From: Colwellia sp.
Lineage (GTDB): Bacteria > Pseudomonadota > Gammaproteobacteria > Enterobacterales > Alteromonadaceae
Assembly: GCA_013215655.1 (NCBI GenBank)
Contig: JABSOX010000010.1
Span: forward strand, 62,001 to 126,000
Direction: 5' to 3'
DNA length: 64,000 nt
In this document: positions 16,114-24,044 of the stretch, one piece after another
How positions within the stretch are numbered: the first letter of the stretch is position 1
Layout: each line of letters starts with the position of its first letter
Translations under genes and position numbers: made by a program
The notes under the pieces: model-generated
Database searches by the model: none
What the model was told of the DNA's origin: nothing
What the model saw: the letters and a program-made list of their open reading frames with translations, nothing else

Positions 16114-16887
16114 TTGAGAAAAATAATAATAAAGGCGTCGCCGCTTAAGTTCATTTCACTAATCAAATCATCTTTTATTTACCCTTTTTGCAGTTTGTTT
16201 TTACTACTCGGTTGCCTCGATTCTGGTGGGCCATCGGGCCATGTAGACACTATTTCGCTTGAAACTAAGTCGAACCATATCAAGGCACTTTTTTTTGGCA
16301 CAGGTCCTTATGCATCTGTACTTTCAGGTGATAACGGTTGTCCTAGTTCGAGTAGCCGCTGGCAGGCTTTTCCCGCCGGCAGTGCAGTCGAAGTGATAAT
16401 ACCTGCCAATGTCAGTAGTGAGGATGAAGTATTTGTGCTGGAGGAAGTTAATAAATTGAATGTCGCATTCGCAGGTTACATGACCATTAATGTGGTGGTC
16501 AGTAGTCATACAAAAATACCGAAAGCAACAACAAATCAATTAACCATTAATCTGCTTAATACCGCGGAAATGAAGAAAATTTGCTCGAGTTCTGGTGGAG
16601 GCTGTATTAAGACAAAATTCAAGGGCAATAATTACGAGCTAATTAAAGGTGACTCTTATTATCCAATCAACCTCGGTATTTTTGATATCCATGAAATAGG
16701 GCATGGTATTGGTCTTTGTCACGTAGATTCAGAAGTCTTTCCTGAAGGTACCATGGCATCAAGTGGTGGTGTTGATATTCGCAGCTTTAGTGACTCTGAA
16801 CTTGACGCTATTAATACCGTTTTTACTTCAGGTTTAGTTGTTGGCGCAACCGAGCAAGATTTCTGGGATGCTGGATTGCTCCCATAA
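16114..16887 (+). CDS. Lipoprotein with a metzincin-like zinc protease motif
   Basis: The 257-residue protein has a basic N-terminus, a hydrophobic segment and a lipobox (LFLLLGCLDSG), so it should be an envelope lipoprotein. Near residue 210 it has DIHEIGHGIGLCHVD, which fits the metzincin signature HExxHxxGxxH. About 15 residues on, EGTMASSGG resembles a Met-turn. It is thus a putative matrixin-like metallopeptidase. The preceding CSSSGGGC is a Cys pair. I favour the TTG start at 16114, with GGAG six bases upstream, over the ATG at 16060, because the longer form would place a lipid signal far from the N-terminus. Neighbours give no hint of substrate. Confidence 0.75.
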   Translation: MRKIIIKASPLKFISLIKSSFIYPFCSLFLLLGCLDSGGPSGHVDTISLETKSNHIKALFFGTGPYASVLSGDNGCPSSSSRWQAFPAGSAVEVIIPANVSSEDEVFVLEEVNKLNVAFAGYMTINVVVSSHTKIPKATTNQLTINLLNTAEMKKICSSSGGGCIKTKFKGNNYELIKGDSYYPINLGIFDIHEIGHGIGLCHVDSEVFPEGTMASSGGVDIRSFSDSELDAINTVFTSGLVVGATEQDFWDAGLLP

Positions 16888-17052
16888 TTTAACTGCCCAA
16901 GTTACTCTTCAAAGGTAAGCACTTTTAGCTTAAATAATGAAAAAAGATGTGGTAAGGATGGGGTGAAGTTTGCGCTACTTATGATTGTCAGCAACAAAAA
17001 TCGTCCCTTCTCTCTAGATCTTGGGGTCACTTGGGTCTTATCGTATTTTAAT

Positions 17053-17796
17053 TTAATTTTGACTTAAAGCATCAATAAATAGAGGATCTTTGCTAGATGT
17101 TTGATAAGCTCGTTTAAGTCTATCCAAAAGCTCTTTATTGACAGTCACTTTTGAAAAGGCAAAGTAATTTGCTGTTTTTGTTAATATAAAAGGGTGTATT
17201 TTAAACGCTTTAAGATCTCTAATTTTTGAATTATCACTTCGATAAGAAAAAATATTATATAGGAAACCATCGATACGCCCACGTAACAGCATCTCTCTCA
17301 TTTGTTGAAACGAGCTAACCTCTATAATTTTCTCTTTTAATCCTTTATTACTACTCATTAACTTCTCAAAACTGCTGCCATAGGAAAAGCCTCGTTCTAT
17401 AGCAATAGAACGGCTCAATTGCGAAAAGTCGTCGTAGCTCTTAATATCCAGTTTACTTTTCTTTGAAACTACGAGAACAACATATTCATAATATTGAGGC
17501 CCTACAAAATGGAACGATTTTTCTCTGCTCTCAAACTTGCTTACATGCATCAACATGTCGATCTTTCCGTTTTTCAGATACATAATGGCGCGTTTGAAAG
17601 GTAGTTTCTTAATACTATATGAGCAACCAGCATTACGAAGTAGAAGATCAACCATCGAAATACTATACCCTGACCATGTATTGTTCTCATAGACAAATGC
17701 AGGGGGTCTGCTAGACATTGGTACACGTAGTTTTAGTTCACAGGAGTATGTAAACTTTGAAATTAAACACAATATTAAACACAGCCATTTGACCAT
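17053..17796 (-). CDS. Periplasmic solute-binding protein, family 3 type
   Basis: The 247-residue protein has a signal peptide (MVKWLCLILCLISKFTYS) followed by a bacterial extracellular solute-binding domain of the amino-acid type. It shows KLRVPMSSRPPAFVYENN and the conserved WSGYSISMVDLLLRNAG near residue 41. Further on come KIDMLMHVSKFESREKSF near 77 and the second lobe SIAIERGFSYG near 131. No permease or ATPase gene is adjacent. Such orphan binding proteins in marine gammaproteobacteria often act as sensors or unlinked transport components. The ligand is unknown. Confidence 0.82.
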   Translation of the reverse strand: MVKWLCLILCLISKFTYSCELKLRVPMSSRPPAFVYENNTWSGYSISMVDLLLRNAGCSYSIKKLPFKRAIMYLKNGKIDMLMHVSKFESREKSFHFVGPQYYEYVVLVVSKKSKLDIKSYDDFSQLSRSIAIERGFSYGSSFEKLMSSNKGLKEKIIEVSSFQQMREMLLRGRIDGFLYNIFSYRSDNSKIRDLKAFKIHPFILTKTANYFAFSKVTVNKELLDRLKRAYQTSSKDPLFIDALSQN

Positions 17797-17900
17797 CTGT
17801 TACCAAATAATAATTGTTGTCAAAGTAAGTTTAGACGAATATTAATTGAAAATAAATGGGCTGTTATCTAACACTATGGTTTTAGTTTTTAAGCCTCATT

Positions 17901-18131
17901 TTATTCATCAATTTTTATGAAAAAAGCAACTAAAACCTTAACCACAGGAGTAACAATCAAGATCACGGGAAAAGCGACAACAAAAGCAAAGCCCCAAGCT
18001 TTTAACCAGATAAAAAAGATGTTTTCTATGAAACCTAAATTAAAAAGACTAATGACAAAAGACATGATGCCTGACATCAACAAAGCCATAAAAAATGAGA
18101 ATACTAGGCTTTGATATTTTTGCTCAATCAC
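17901..18131 (-). CDS. DUF2798 small membrane protein
   Basis: The 76-residue protein has two transmembrane helices and matches the DUF2798 pattern: FFMALLMSGIMSFVISLFNLG for helix 1, then the linker FIENIFFIWLKAWGFAFVVAFP and VILIVTPVVKVLV. The start is GTG at 18131 and the upstream flavin reductase stop TAG ends on that same base, so the two genes are coupled. Function unknown. DUF2798 genes often travel with pirin and LysR genes, as here. Confidence 0.85.
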   Translation of the reverse strand: MIEQKYQSLVFSFFMALLMSGIMSFVISLFNLGFIENIFFIWLKAWGFAFVVAFPVILIVTPVVKVLVAFFIKIDE

Positions 18132-18667
18132 TATAAACCACCTACAAAATCATTGATAATCTCAGTTAACTCTTGGTCATGTATTTGAGTAAGTACGCCA
18201 TCAATAACCGTGTCATAAAAGCTACCTAAGCTATATGAACCCTTCATATCCGCTCCCCACCAAGGCATTAATTGCGTTAATGTTTTAAGATTAGTAGCTC
18301 CACCATTAGGACCCGGCGAAGTACTAAGTAACAATACTGGTTTTTTACCAAAAATTGGATTGTCAGCATTGGCTAGGCGTGAAAGCCAATCAATGGTGTT
18401 TTTAAATACGGCAGGCATTGCACCATTATGTTCAGGGCTAGCGATGATGAAAGCATCATGCTCGGCAAGAATATCGCGAAGTTGTTTAGCTGTATCAGGA
18501 AAACCTTCTTGTTCTTCAGTATCGATACCGTACATTGGCATCGGGTGATCTGCTACTTCAACTTTAGTGAGTGTATGCCCCGTTATTTTTTGGCTAGCAA
18601 TGTTTAATAAGGTACGATTAATAGATTGAGTGTTATTACTTGCAAGTAAGGTCAGTATTTTAGCCAT
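18131..18667 (-). CDS. NADPH-dependent FMN reductase family protein
   Basis: The 178-residue flavodoxin-fold protein of the NADPH:FMN reductase/chromate reductase type has an N-terminal LLASNNTQSINRTLLNI flavin-phosphate loop. FIIASPEHNGAMPAVFKNTIDWLSR near residue 74 carries the SPEHNG signature, and LLLSTSPGPNGG near 112 follows. It transfers electrons from NAD(P)H through bound FMN to quinones or other acceptors. It sits between the pirin gene (31 bp upstream) and the coupled DUF2798 gene, all on the minus strand. The operon is divergent from a LysR regulator that probably controls it. Confidence 0.92.
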   Translation of the reverse strand: MAKILTLLASNNTQSINRTLLNIASQKITGHTLTKVEVADHPMPMYGIDTEEQEGFPDTAKQLRDILAEHDAFIIASPEHNGAMPAVFKNTIDWLSRLANADNPIFGKKPVLLLSTSPGPNGGATNLKTLTQLMPWWGADMKGSYSLGSFYDTVIDGVLTQIHDQELTEIINDFVGGL

Positions 18668-18698
18668 GATAGATTTTCCTTATTTAAAAATTAAATTG

Positions 18699-19373
18699 TT
18701 AAACATTATTAAGTGAAATTAGAGTCAAATGCACATTGTCTGAAAGTACTGAGAGTGTCAGATCTTGCCCATCAATAAGATCGCCATCCTTTACTTGTTC
18801 ACCATTTACGATTGCTTCACCGTTAGTAATATAAGCTAAGAATTTTCCTTTTTTAGTGACGCTTTGATTTTTTTCAAAAATGCCAATTTCAATAATGGTA
18901 TGGCTATCAAATGTTGCTGATTGTTGTTTATTGCCGCCATAAATTTTTGTTAATTGGTTTTTTTCTAACTCATAAAATTTATAACCCGCGGCTTCTCCCG
19001 CTGTTTCAGGTAAAACCCATAGTTGTAATAAACGATTTTCACTCTGCTCAGGATTAACTTCATTATGAGCAAAACCTTCGCCACCAGCACGTTGTACTTG
19101 CACTTGGTTGGCAATCATCGATTGACCATCTTTCAGAGAACCTTCATGAGTGATGCGACCTTCTAACATCACTGTTATTACATCAATCTCACGATGTGAA
19201 TGCATGTGTGTTTCACCATGAGGTAAAAACCGAGCATCGGCTAAATATACAAAATTACCTAAACCATTCCAAGTATTATGGTTGCCACCTATTTTATTAT
19301 CTACAACTAATCGTGTTTCTTTTAAACCCGCAAAGCCACCGCGTGGTAATGAGTCTATGTGTAGTACTTTCAT
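18699..19373 (-). CDS. Pirin family bicupin protein
   Basis: The 224-residue bicupin has LPRGGFAGLKETRLV near residue 9. The N-terminal cupin has FLPHGETHMHSHREIDVITVM near 50 with the metal-binding His and Glu residues (H-x-H-x3-E). QVQRAGGEGFAHNEVNPEQ near 91 is also typical. Some bacterial pirins oxidise quercetin or modulate metabolic enzymes; the role here is unknown. A clear AAGGA precedes the ATG. It is the first gene of a pirin-flavin reductase-DUF2798 operon. The next gene on the other side is a divergent LysR regulator, the common arrangement for this family. Confidence 0.92.
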   Translation of the reverse strand: MKVLHIDSLPRGGFAGLKETRLVVDNKIGGNHNTWNGLGNFVYLADARFLPHGETHMHSHREIDVITVMLEGRITHEGSLKDGQSMIANQVQVQRAGGEGFAHNEVNPEQSENRLLQLWVLPETAGEAAGYKFYELEKNQLTKIYGGNKQQSATFDSHTIIEIGIFEKNQSVTKKGKFLAYITNGEAIVNGEQVKDGDLIDGQDLTLSVLSDNVHLTLISLNNV

Positions 19374-19457
19374 TTTAATTCCTTAGTTTACAATTCAATT
19401 GTTTTTAAATTTTGAAGATGGAACTATTATAAAACCTTGGAAAAATATAAAAATCGG

Positions 19458-19486
19458 AATATATTGATAAAACTATTCAATATATT
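19458..19486. promoter_or_regulatory. Palindromic operator between pirin operon and LysR gene
   Basis: Two perfect 10-bp arms, AATATATTGA and TCAATATATT, are separated by nine bases. The site lies 12 bp before the LysR start and about 85 bp before the divergent pirin start. It contains the ATTGA-N9-TCAAT form expected of a LysR-type binding site, so it is probably the regulator's own operator. Confidence 0.7.
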
Positions 19487-19498
19487 CGAACAATTGAA

Positions 19499-20395
19499 AT
19501 GAAATTAACATTAGATGCGTTAGAAGTACTTGATGCTATTGAAAGAAAGGGCAGTTTTGCTGCTGCGGCAACGGCACTTTTTCGCGTACCATCAACCATA
19601 ACCTATACGGTACAAAAACTAGAGGATGATCTCGGTTTTGTTATTTTTAGGCGTGAAGGACGCAGATCCATTTTAACACCCGCGGGCAAAGTATTATTAG
19701 AACAAGGAAGGGCGCTATTAGTAAGTGCCGAACAAGTTATTGAAGCTGCGCATCAAGTAAATAGTGGTTGGGAATCAAACCTTAATATAGCTATAGATAC
19801 TTGCTGGGATATTCATGAACTTTATCCCATCATTACTGAGTTCTATCAGCTTAATACCGGGGTGCAGGTTAATTTGTTTGAAGAAGTTATGGGCGGTAGT
19901 CTTGAAGCTATAATTGAAAATCGTGTTGATATTGTTATTGGTGGGCCAGCACCGGTGATGAATACTCAAGGAATTAAATTTGAGCAGCTGATGGTGGCAA
20001 CGTGGTTGTTTGTTGTTGCTAAAGAACACCCTCTTATAAACATAGAACAGCCATTAAAAGAGCGTGATATACAAAGATATCCTTCCATTATTATCAGAGA
20101 TTCATCAAAGAATTCACCGATTATGGCGCATAGAGTTTTTGATAAACAACAAAAACTGAGAGTGAGTCATATGGAGCACAAGATCGCCGCGTTATTACAA
20201 GGAGTAGGCGTTGGGTTTTTACCATTACATCGTATCCAAAAACATCTTGAGTCCGGTGACTTAGTTGCATTAAATATTGAAGAACAAACGGAAGATACAC
20301 CTCATTTTTGTTCATGGCGTACAAATAATAAAGGTAAAGCGCTACGGTGGTTTATCGATAAAATATTAGCTTCGGTTAAAGTACACGATGGCTGA
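19499..20395 (+). CDS. LysR family transcriptional regulator
   Basis: The 298-residue regulator has an N-terminal winged helix-turn-helix (ALEVLDAIERKGSFAAAATALFR, then VPSTITYTVQKLEDDLGFVIFRREGR) and a periplasmic-binding-protein-like effector domain from about residue 90. PAGKVLLEQGRALL links the two. It belongs to the subgroup that regulates adjacent pirin and flavin-reductase genes. The start ATG at 19499 follows a palindrome (19458-19486) likely to be its binding site, which suggests autoregulation and control of the divergent operon. The inducer is unknown. Confidence 0.93.
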   Translation: MKLTLDALEVLDAIERKGSFAAAATALFRVPSTITYTVQKLEDDLGFVIFRREGRRSILTPAGKVLLEQGRALLVSAEQVIEAAHQVNSGWESNLNIAIDTCWDIHELYPIITEFYQLNTGVQVNLFEEVMGGSLEAIIENRVDIVIGGPAPVMNTQGIKFEQLMVATWLFVVAKEHPLINIEQPLKERDIQRYPSIIIRDSSKNSPIMAHRVFDKQQKLRVSHMEHKIAALLQGVGVGFLPLHRIQKHLESGDLVALNIEEQTEDTPHFCSWRTNNKGKALRWFIDKILASVKVHDG

Positions 20396-20535
20396 TTGTT
20401 TATTGGACGACTATCCAATAAACAATTCCAAAAGAGAAGCTAATAACTTTTTTAATAAATAGCCAGCAAGTCGATAAATTACTTCTATACTGAAATGTAT
20501 TCCGTTGAAGAACAACGATAAGATAAAGGAAGATC

Positions 20536-21108
20536 ATGAGTACATTATCTGGTTCAACTGCATTACGTCCCGACCTAGATTGGAGTCAACTTAAAGAAAC
20601 GGTATTAATGTTAAATTTAGCGGTTGCACAAATTGATCAATCTATGAATGAAGGGAACTCTTCGGTGGCAACACTCTCTGGTTCATTTACTGCTTTGGCG
20701 ACAAATTTAAGTGACATCCAATCATCAATATTACAAATGAAAAATGAAGATGAAGATGTTGAGAAACTTAAACTGATCATTGAGGGCTCAACAACTACAG
20801 CCTTAGATAAAGTGCATTCAGCTATAATAGCTTTTCAATTTTACGATAAATTAACCCAACGACTTGACCATGTTAGCCAAAGTTTAAGTGCATTAACAAC
20901 ATTAATTGCGGATCCCACAGCATTGTATTCTCCGATAGAGTGGCAGGCACTACAAGAGTCAATTCGAAGTAAATATACCATGGAAGAAGAGCGCAATATG
21001 TTTGATAAAGTTATTGCGGGTATGCCAATTGAAGAAGCTTTAGCTGAGTTTAAACAAGACCTTTTAGCTCGTGGCGACTGCGAAGAAGATGATATTGAGC
21101 TTTTTTAA
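20536..21108 (+). CDS. CheZ-like helical protein of unknown function
   Basis: The 190-residue, almost fully helical soluble protein has a long N-terminal helix pair (LDWSQLKETVLMLNLAVAQI, then SFTALATNLSDIQSSIL). A segment near residue 100, AIIAFQFYDKLTQRLDHVSQ, resembles the four-helix-bundle motif of CheZ (DFQDLTGQ) and of related chemotaxis-associated proteins. The exact catalytic residues of CheZ are not preserved, so phosphatase activity is doubtful. A C-terminal acidic tail (GDCEEDDIELF) follows. AAGGAAGATC precedes the ATG. No chemotaxis gene is nearby. A partner of a response regulator is a guess. Confidence 0.65.
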   Translation: MSTLSGSTALRPDLDWSQLKETVLMLNLAVAQIDQSMNEGNSSVATLSGSFTALATNLSDIQSSILQMKNEDEDVEKLKLIIEGSTTTALDKVHSAIIAFQFYDKLTQRLDHVSQSLSALTTLIADPTALYSPIEWQALQESIRSKYTMEEERNMFDKVIAGMPIEEALAEFKQDLLARGDCEEDDIELF

Positions 21109-21117
21109 CCATCTTGC

Positions 21118-21816
21118 TTATTTTCTATAGATTTCTCGAGGGTAATCTAAAAACTTACGATCTGCTTTTTCTAATTCAGTTAAAGCATTTTTAGCAATCC
21201 ATCGTGCTGACTTACTATTCATTCTTAAAATTTCATAAGCAGTCATTATGGCGCTAGCATTAAGATCTTTATTACGTTTACCAATATTTCGTAATACCCA
21301 ATTTACCGCTTTTTTAACGTAAATTCTGTCATCATTGGTATGTTGTTTAATCACGGATAAAAAAGACTCAAATACTTCATTTTCTGCTTTTTTATGGGCA
21401 AAACCATAGGCGGCCATAATCACAAAGCCAGCACGCTTGATAAATTCGTGTTCACTTTCTATCCACACAAATGCCTTTTGTAATGCAAATTCACTTTTTA
21501 CAAAAAAGCCCATGCAAAATGAGTCACAGATTTCCCAGTTTTCAAAAGTGGCTACCCACTTATCCATTAACGCTGTTGTTATGTCTTCAGGCTTAAAAAT
21601 TTTACTGCACAGTAATCTCGCTTCGTAAATACCACTATCAAATAATTCAAGAGCTAGCTGATTATTACTGCCAATTTCTTTAGCAATAACTTTAAGATCT
21701 TGATGGTAAATTCCCAATGAGTTATGGGCTGAGATAGCAAACTTCTCTTTTTTAAGGTGAATTTTGTCAGGATTTGCCAGTTGTTCGAGCCTTTTGATAA
21801 CATCTTGAAGAGTCAT
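21118..21816 (-). CDS. DNA alkylation repair protein (AlkD-like, HEAT-repeat)
   Basis: The 232-residue all-helical protein belongs to the AlkC/AlkD DNA-alkylation-repair family, HEAT-repeat glycosylases that remove positively charged alkylated bases. Recognisable parts are LGIYHQDLKVIAKEIGSNNQ near residue 32, EARLLCSKI near 65, WEICDSFCMGFF near 92, and VKKAVNWVLRNIGKRN near 171 (conserved WxLRxIGKR). The last helix, SARWIAKNALTELE, is also typical. It is convergent with the CheZ-like gene, only 9 bp away, and 15 bp downstream of the LysE exporter gene, so it may be cotranscribed with the exporter. Confidence 0.9.
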   Translation of the reverse strand: MTLQDVIKRLEQLANPDKIHLKKEKFAISAHNSLGIYHQDLKVIAKEIGSNNQLALELFDSGIYEARLLCSKIFKPEDITTALMDKWVATFENWEICDSFCMGFFVKSEFALQKAFVWIESEHEFIKRAGFVIMAAYGFAHKKAENEVFESFLSVIKQHTNDDRIYVKKAVNWVLRNIGKRNKDLNASAIMTAYEILRMNSKSARWIAKNALTELEKADRKFLDYPREIYRK

Positions 21817-21831
21817 TTTCGCTTACTTATC

Positions 21832-22446
21832 TTATTTGTTAATTGATGCGGTGACAGCACCTGCGGTTGCTAACATCGTGCCGCTAACTTTATTAAACGT
21901 ACGTTGAAATTTATCTGATTTTACCTTACTGCGTAGGTAACCAGCAAAATTTGCATAAAAAGACGCGCTTAATGCCGATACCATCAAGAATGAGCCAGCC
22001 ATCACTAACATTTGAGGTAATGCCGCTGCTTGCGTATTGATAAAGAGTGGGAAAAAGGAAATGAAGAATATTATTCCTTTAGGGTTTAATGCCGTCACAA
22101 TAAGTGCCTCTTTGAAGATACTATTCTTTTTAGCTGTTATCGTTTTAACTTCTTCAATATTAACTTCACTACGCCATGCTTTGATACCAAGGAAAATCAG
22201 ATATAGGGCAGCAAGCCACTTAAAAACGCTAAATAATACTGCGGATGTGGCTAATAAAGCGCCGAGGCCAATGAATGAAACCGTCATCGCTATAATATCA
22301 CCACACAATACGCCAAAAACTAAAGGCAATACCGATTTCTTGCCATGATTAAGAGACTGCGCCATAACAATAAACACGGTGGGGCCGGGAGTAAAACATA
22401 ATATTGAAGAGGCTAAGAGGAAGGCAAACCAGACATCAATACCCAT
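21832..22446 (-). CDS. LysE/RhtB family amino-acid exporter
   Basis: The 204-residue inner-membrane protein has six hydrophobic segments and the LysE/RhtB signature: FLLASSILCFTPGPTVFIVMAQS near residue 9, then GKKSVLPLVFGVLCGDII near 35. ALIVTALNPKGIIFFISFFP near 113 has the conserved NPK motif. It exports amino acids or analogues such as homoserine, threonine or lysine by proton antiport. The substrate cannot be read from sequence. It precedes the AlkD-like gene by 15 bp, and the IrrE-like gene lies upstream, all on the minus strand. Confidence 0.92.
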   Translation of the reverse strand: MGIDVWFAFLLASSILCFTPGPTVFIVMAQSLNHGKKSVLPLVFGVLCGDIIAMTVSFIGLGALLATSAVLFSVFKWLAALYLIFLGIKAWRSEVNIEEVKTITAKKNSIFKEALIVTALNPKGIIFFISFFPLFINTQAAALPQMLVMAGSFLMVSALSASFYANFAGYLRSKVKSDKFQRTFNKVSGTMLATAGAVTASINK

Positions 22447-22493
22447 TATTTTCCTTAGAGATAGAAGCTTTTTAACGACAATAAAGTGAGTTA

Positions 22494-23003
22494 CTAAGCA
22501 TCTGTAAGTTCACTAAAGTTTGATAAAAGAAACAACGCCGAACTATTACTGACACAACAACGCAGAAATTGCGGTAAATAGTCAGACTCAACTATATATT
22601 CATCTGTTCCAGGAGCATGATTACATAACTTTTCGATCATATGTTCGGGAACGGCTAAGCGTGTTGCTAACAACATCCGATAACCATAACGTTGTTTATA
22701 GATATCGCTAAGAAAAAATATATCGTAGTTTATACCTGCTTTTTCCACTCGCTCTGGCGTTAAAATATATTCTGCAAGAGCAATAGCAACAAAGGTAAAA
22801 CGAGATTTTTTATCTAGGGTTTCATTGAGTTTTAATAGTGGCTTTTCTGCCATATTATTACAGGATATTTCGCATAGATTTTTCATATCCTTTTCTTTAA
22901 CTAAAGCGATAGTTACTTTTAATTCTTTCGCTAACGCTTTGATATCAAGAGAATCATCTTTAGTGGCGTCTTTAATTAGTTTTTGTAATAAAAATGGCTT
23001 CAT
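22494..23003 (-). CDS. IrrE/ImmA-like protein lacking the zinc motif (putative pseudo-peptidase)
   Basis: The 169-residue protein has no database name that I recognise, but its middle resembles the ImmA/IrrE (DUF955) metallopeptidase core. KSRFTFVAIALAEYILTPER (near residue 66) stands where the family has RFTIAHELGHYLLHPE. YRMLLATRLAVPEHMIEKL (near 112) stands where it has E-x2-ANRFAAELLMP. The HExxH is replaced by AIALAEY, so it should not bind zinc or cut proteins. It may bind peptides or partners instead. A C-terminal Cys pair (RCC) and a Cys pair near residue 43 are present. It is close to the LysE gene on the same strand. Confidence 0.55.
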   Translation of the reverse strand: MKPFLLQKLIKDATKDDSLDIKALAKELKVTIALVKEKDMKNLCEISCNNMAEKPLLKLNETLDKKSRFTFVAIALAEYILTPERVEKAGINYDIFFLSDIYKQRYGYRMLLATRLAVPEHMIEKLCNHAPGTDEYIVESDYLPQFLRCCVSNSSALFLLSNFSELTDA

Positions 23004-23199
23004 GGTTATTTTAAAATCTCAAAAGCAATGTATATTCGGGAAGATGAATTTTCTAAAGTATAGTTTACAACGGATTATCATCAAATCATTTAAAAAGGTA
23101 TATATTGTTACTAATCAATTCACGGGGATAATTAATTATTACGCTATTTATTAGTAAATGCTAATGTAATAAAGGTAACTAATTTATAGGCTAAATAAC

Positions 23200-23547
23200 A
23201 TGTTAAAAACTATCCCAGACATCGTAAAGCAAATACGCCAAACGGTAAATACTATTACCGCAACAAATGCTTATCGACAATGCCTTAACAATAACGGTGT
23301 TATTATTGATGTACGAGAACCAAGCGAAGTCAGTCAAAAGTTGGTTAAGGGGTCGGTGAATATTCCTCGGGGCTTGTTAGAAATGAAAATTCTTGAGTTA
23401 TATCCAAATGAAAACCAATTCATTTATTTACACTGTGCAACAGGTGCTAGAGCCACATTTGCGGCAGAGCAGTTACAGCGTATAGGTTACATAAACGTTT
23501 TGGCGATCACCTGCAAACTTGAAGATATTTGTTCAATTGAGTCATAA
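23200..23547 (+). CDS. Rhodanese-domain protein
   Basis: The 115-residue single rhodanese domain has GVIIDVREPSEVSQKLVKGSVNIPRG near residue 29 and the active-site loop HCATGARATFAA near 86, with the catalytic Cys followed by TGARA. Such proteins carry persulfide sulfur. No signal peptide is seen. The length is that of a lone domain. The next gene on the same strand is a metal-responsive MerR regulator, but that gene has its own promoter, so a joint role in metal or thiol homeostasis is only suggested. Confidence 0.88.
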   Translation: MLKTIPDIVKQIRQTVNTITATNAYRQCLNNNGVIIDVREPSEVSQKLVKGSVNIPRGLLEMKILELYPNENQFIYLHCATGARATFAAEQLQRIGYINVLAITCKLEDICSIES

Positions 23548-23561
23548 ATATTAAAAAGTTA

Positions 23562-23593
23562 TTGACCTTGGTGTTAACTCCAAGCTTTATAGT
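23562..23593 (+). promoter_or_regulatory. MerR-type promoter with 20-bp spacer
   Basis: The -35 TTGACC (23562-23567) and -10 TATAGT (23588-23593) are separated by 20 bases, the long spacer typical of MerR-activated promoters. The spacer holds a dyad, CTTGG-N8-CCAAG. The promoter lies 32 bp before the MerR gene and resembles CadR/PbrR/ZntR-type operators. Confidence 0.85.
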
Positions 23594-23624
23594 AGCATTA
23601 TTGGTTAATTGAATAACGAGATAT

Positions 23625-24044
23625 ATGATGTATAAAATTGGTGAATTGGCGGGAAAACTCTCTGTTTCAACAGATACCTTACGCTATTACGAAAAGCACC
23701 AGTTGATCACACCAATAACACGAAGTGCTGCAGGTTATCGTTTGTATAATGACGATGCTTTACGTGGCATGCATTTTATCATTCGTGCCAAAAGTGTTGG
23801 TTTTAGCCTAAATGAAATCAAAGAGTTGTTATCAATAAAAGTTGATAAACAACATCATAGTTGTGGTGATGTTAAAACATTCACAGAACAAAAACTGCAA
23901 CAAGTAGAAGCTAAAATAGCTGAATTATCTCGTTTTAAAGATTCATTAAGTTTATTGGCTGATGCTTGTTGTGGTGGTGAAGAAAACGCAAGTAACTGTT
24001 CTATTTTATCTGCATTGGAGAATGTTGATGCTATTACTCAATAA
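23625..24044 (+). CDS. MerR family metal-responsive transcriptional regulator
   Basis: The 139-residue MerR-type activator has the winged helix at the N-terminus (YKIGELAGKLSVSTDTLRYYEKHQLI) and a dimerisation helix at residues 80-110. The C-terminal metal loop has Cys at CGDVK (position about 85) and CCGG...NCS (about 120-130), the pattern of zinc/cadmium/lead sensors such as ZntR or CadR. It probably twists the promoter at 23562-23593 to turn on itself and the overlapping permease gene. The exact metal is not certain; Zn, Cd or Pb are the likely ones. Confidence 0.9.
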   Translation: MMYKIGELAGKLSVSTDTLRYYEKHQLITPITRSAAGYRLYNDDALRGMHFIIRAKSVGFSLNEIKELLSIKVDKQHHSCGDVKTFTEQKLQQVEAKIAELSRFKDSLSLLADACCGGEENASNCSILSALENVDAITQ

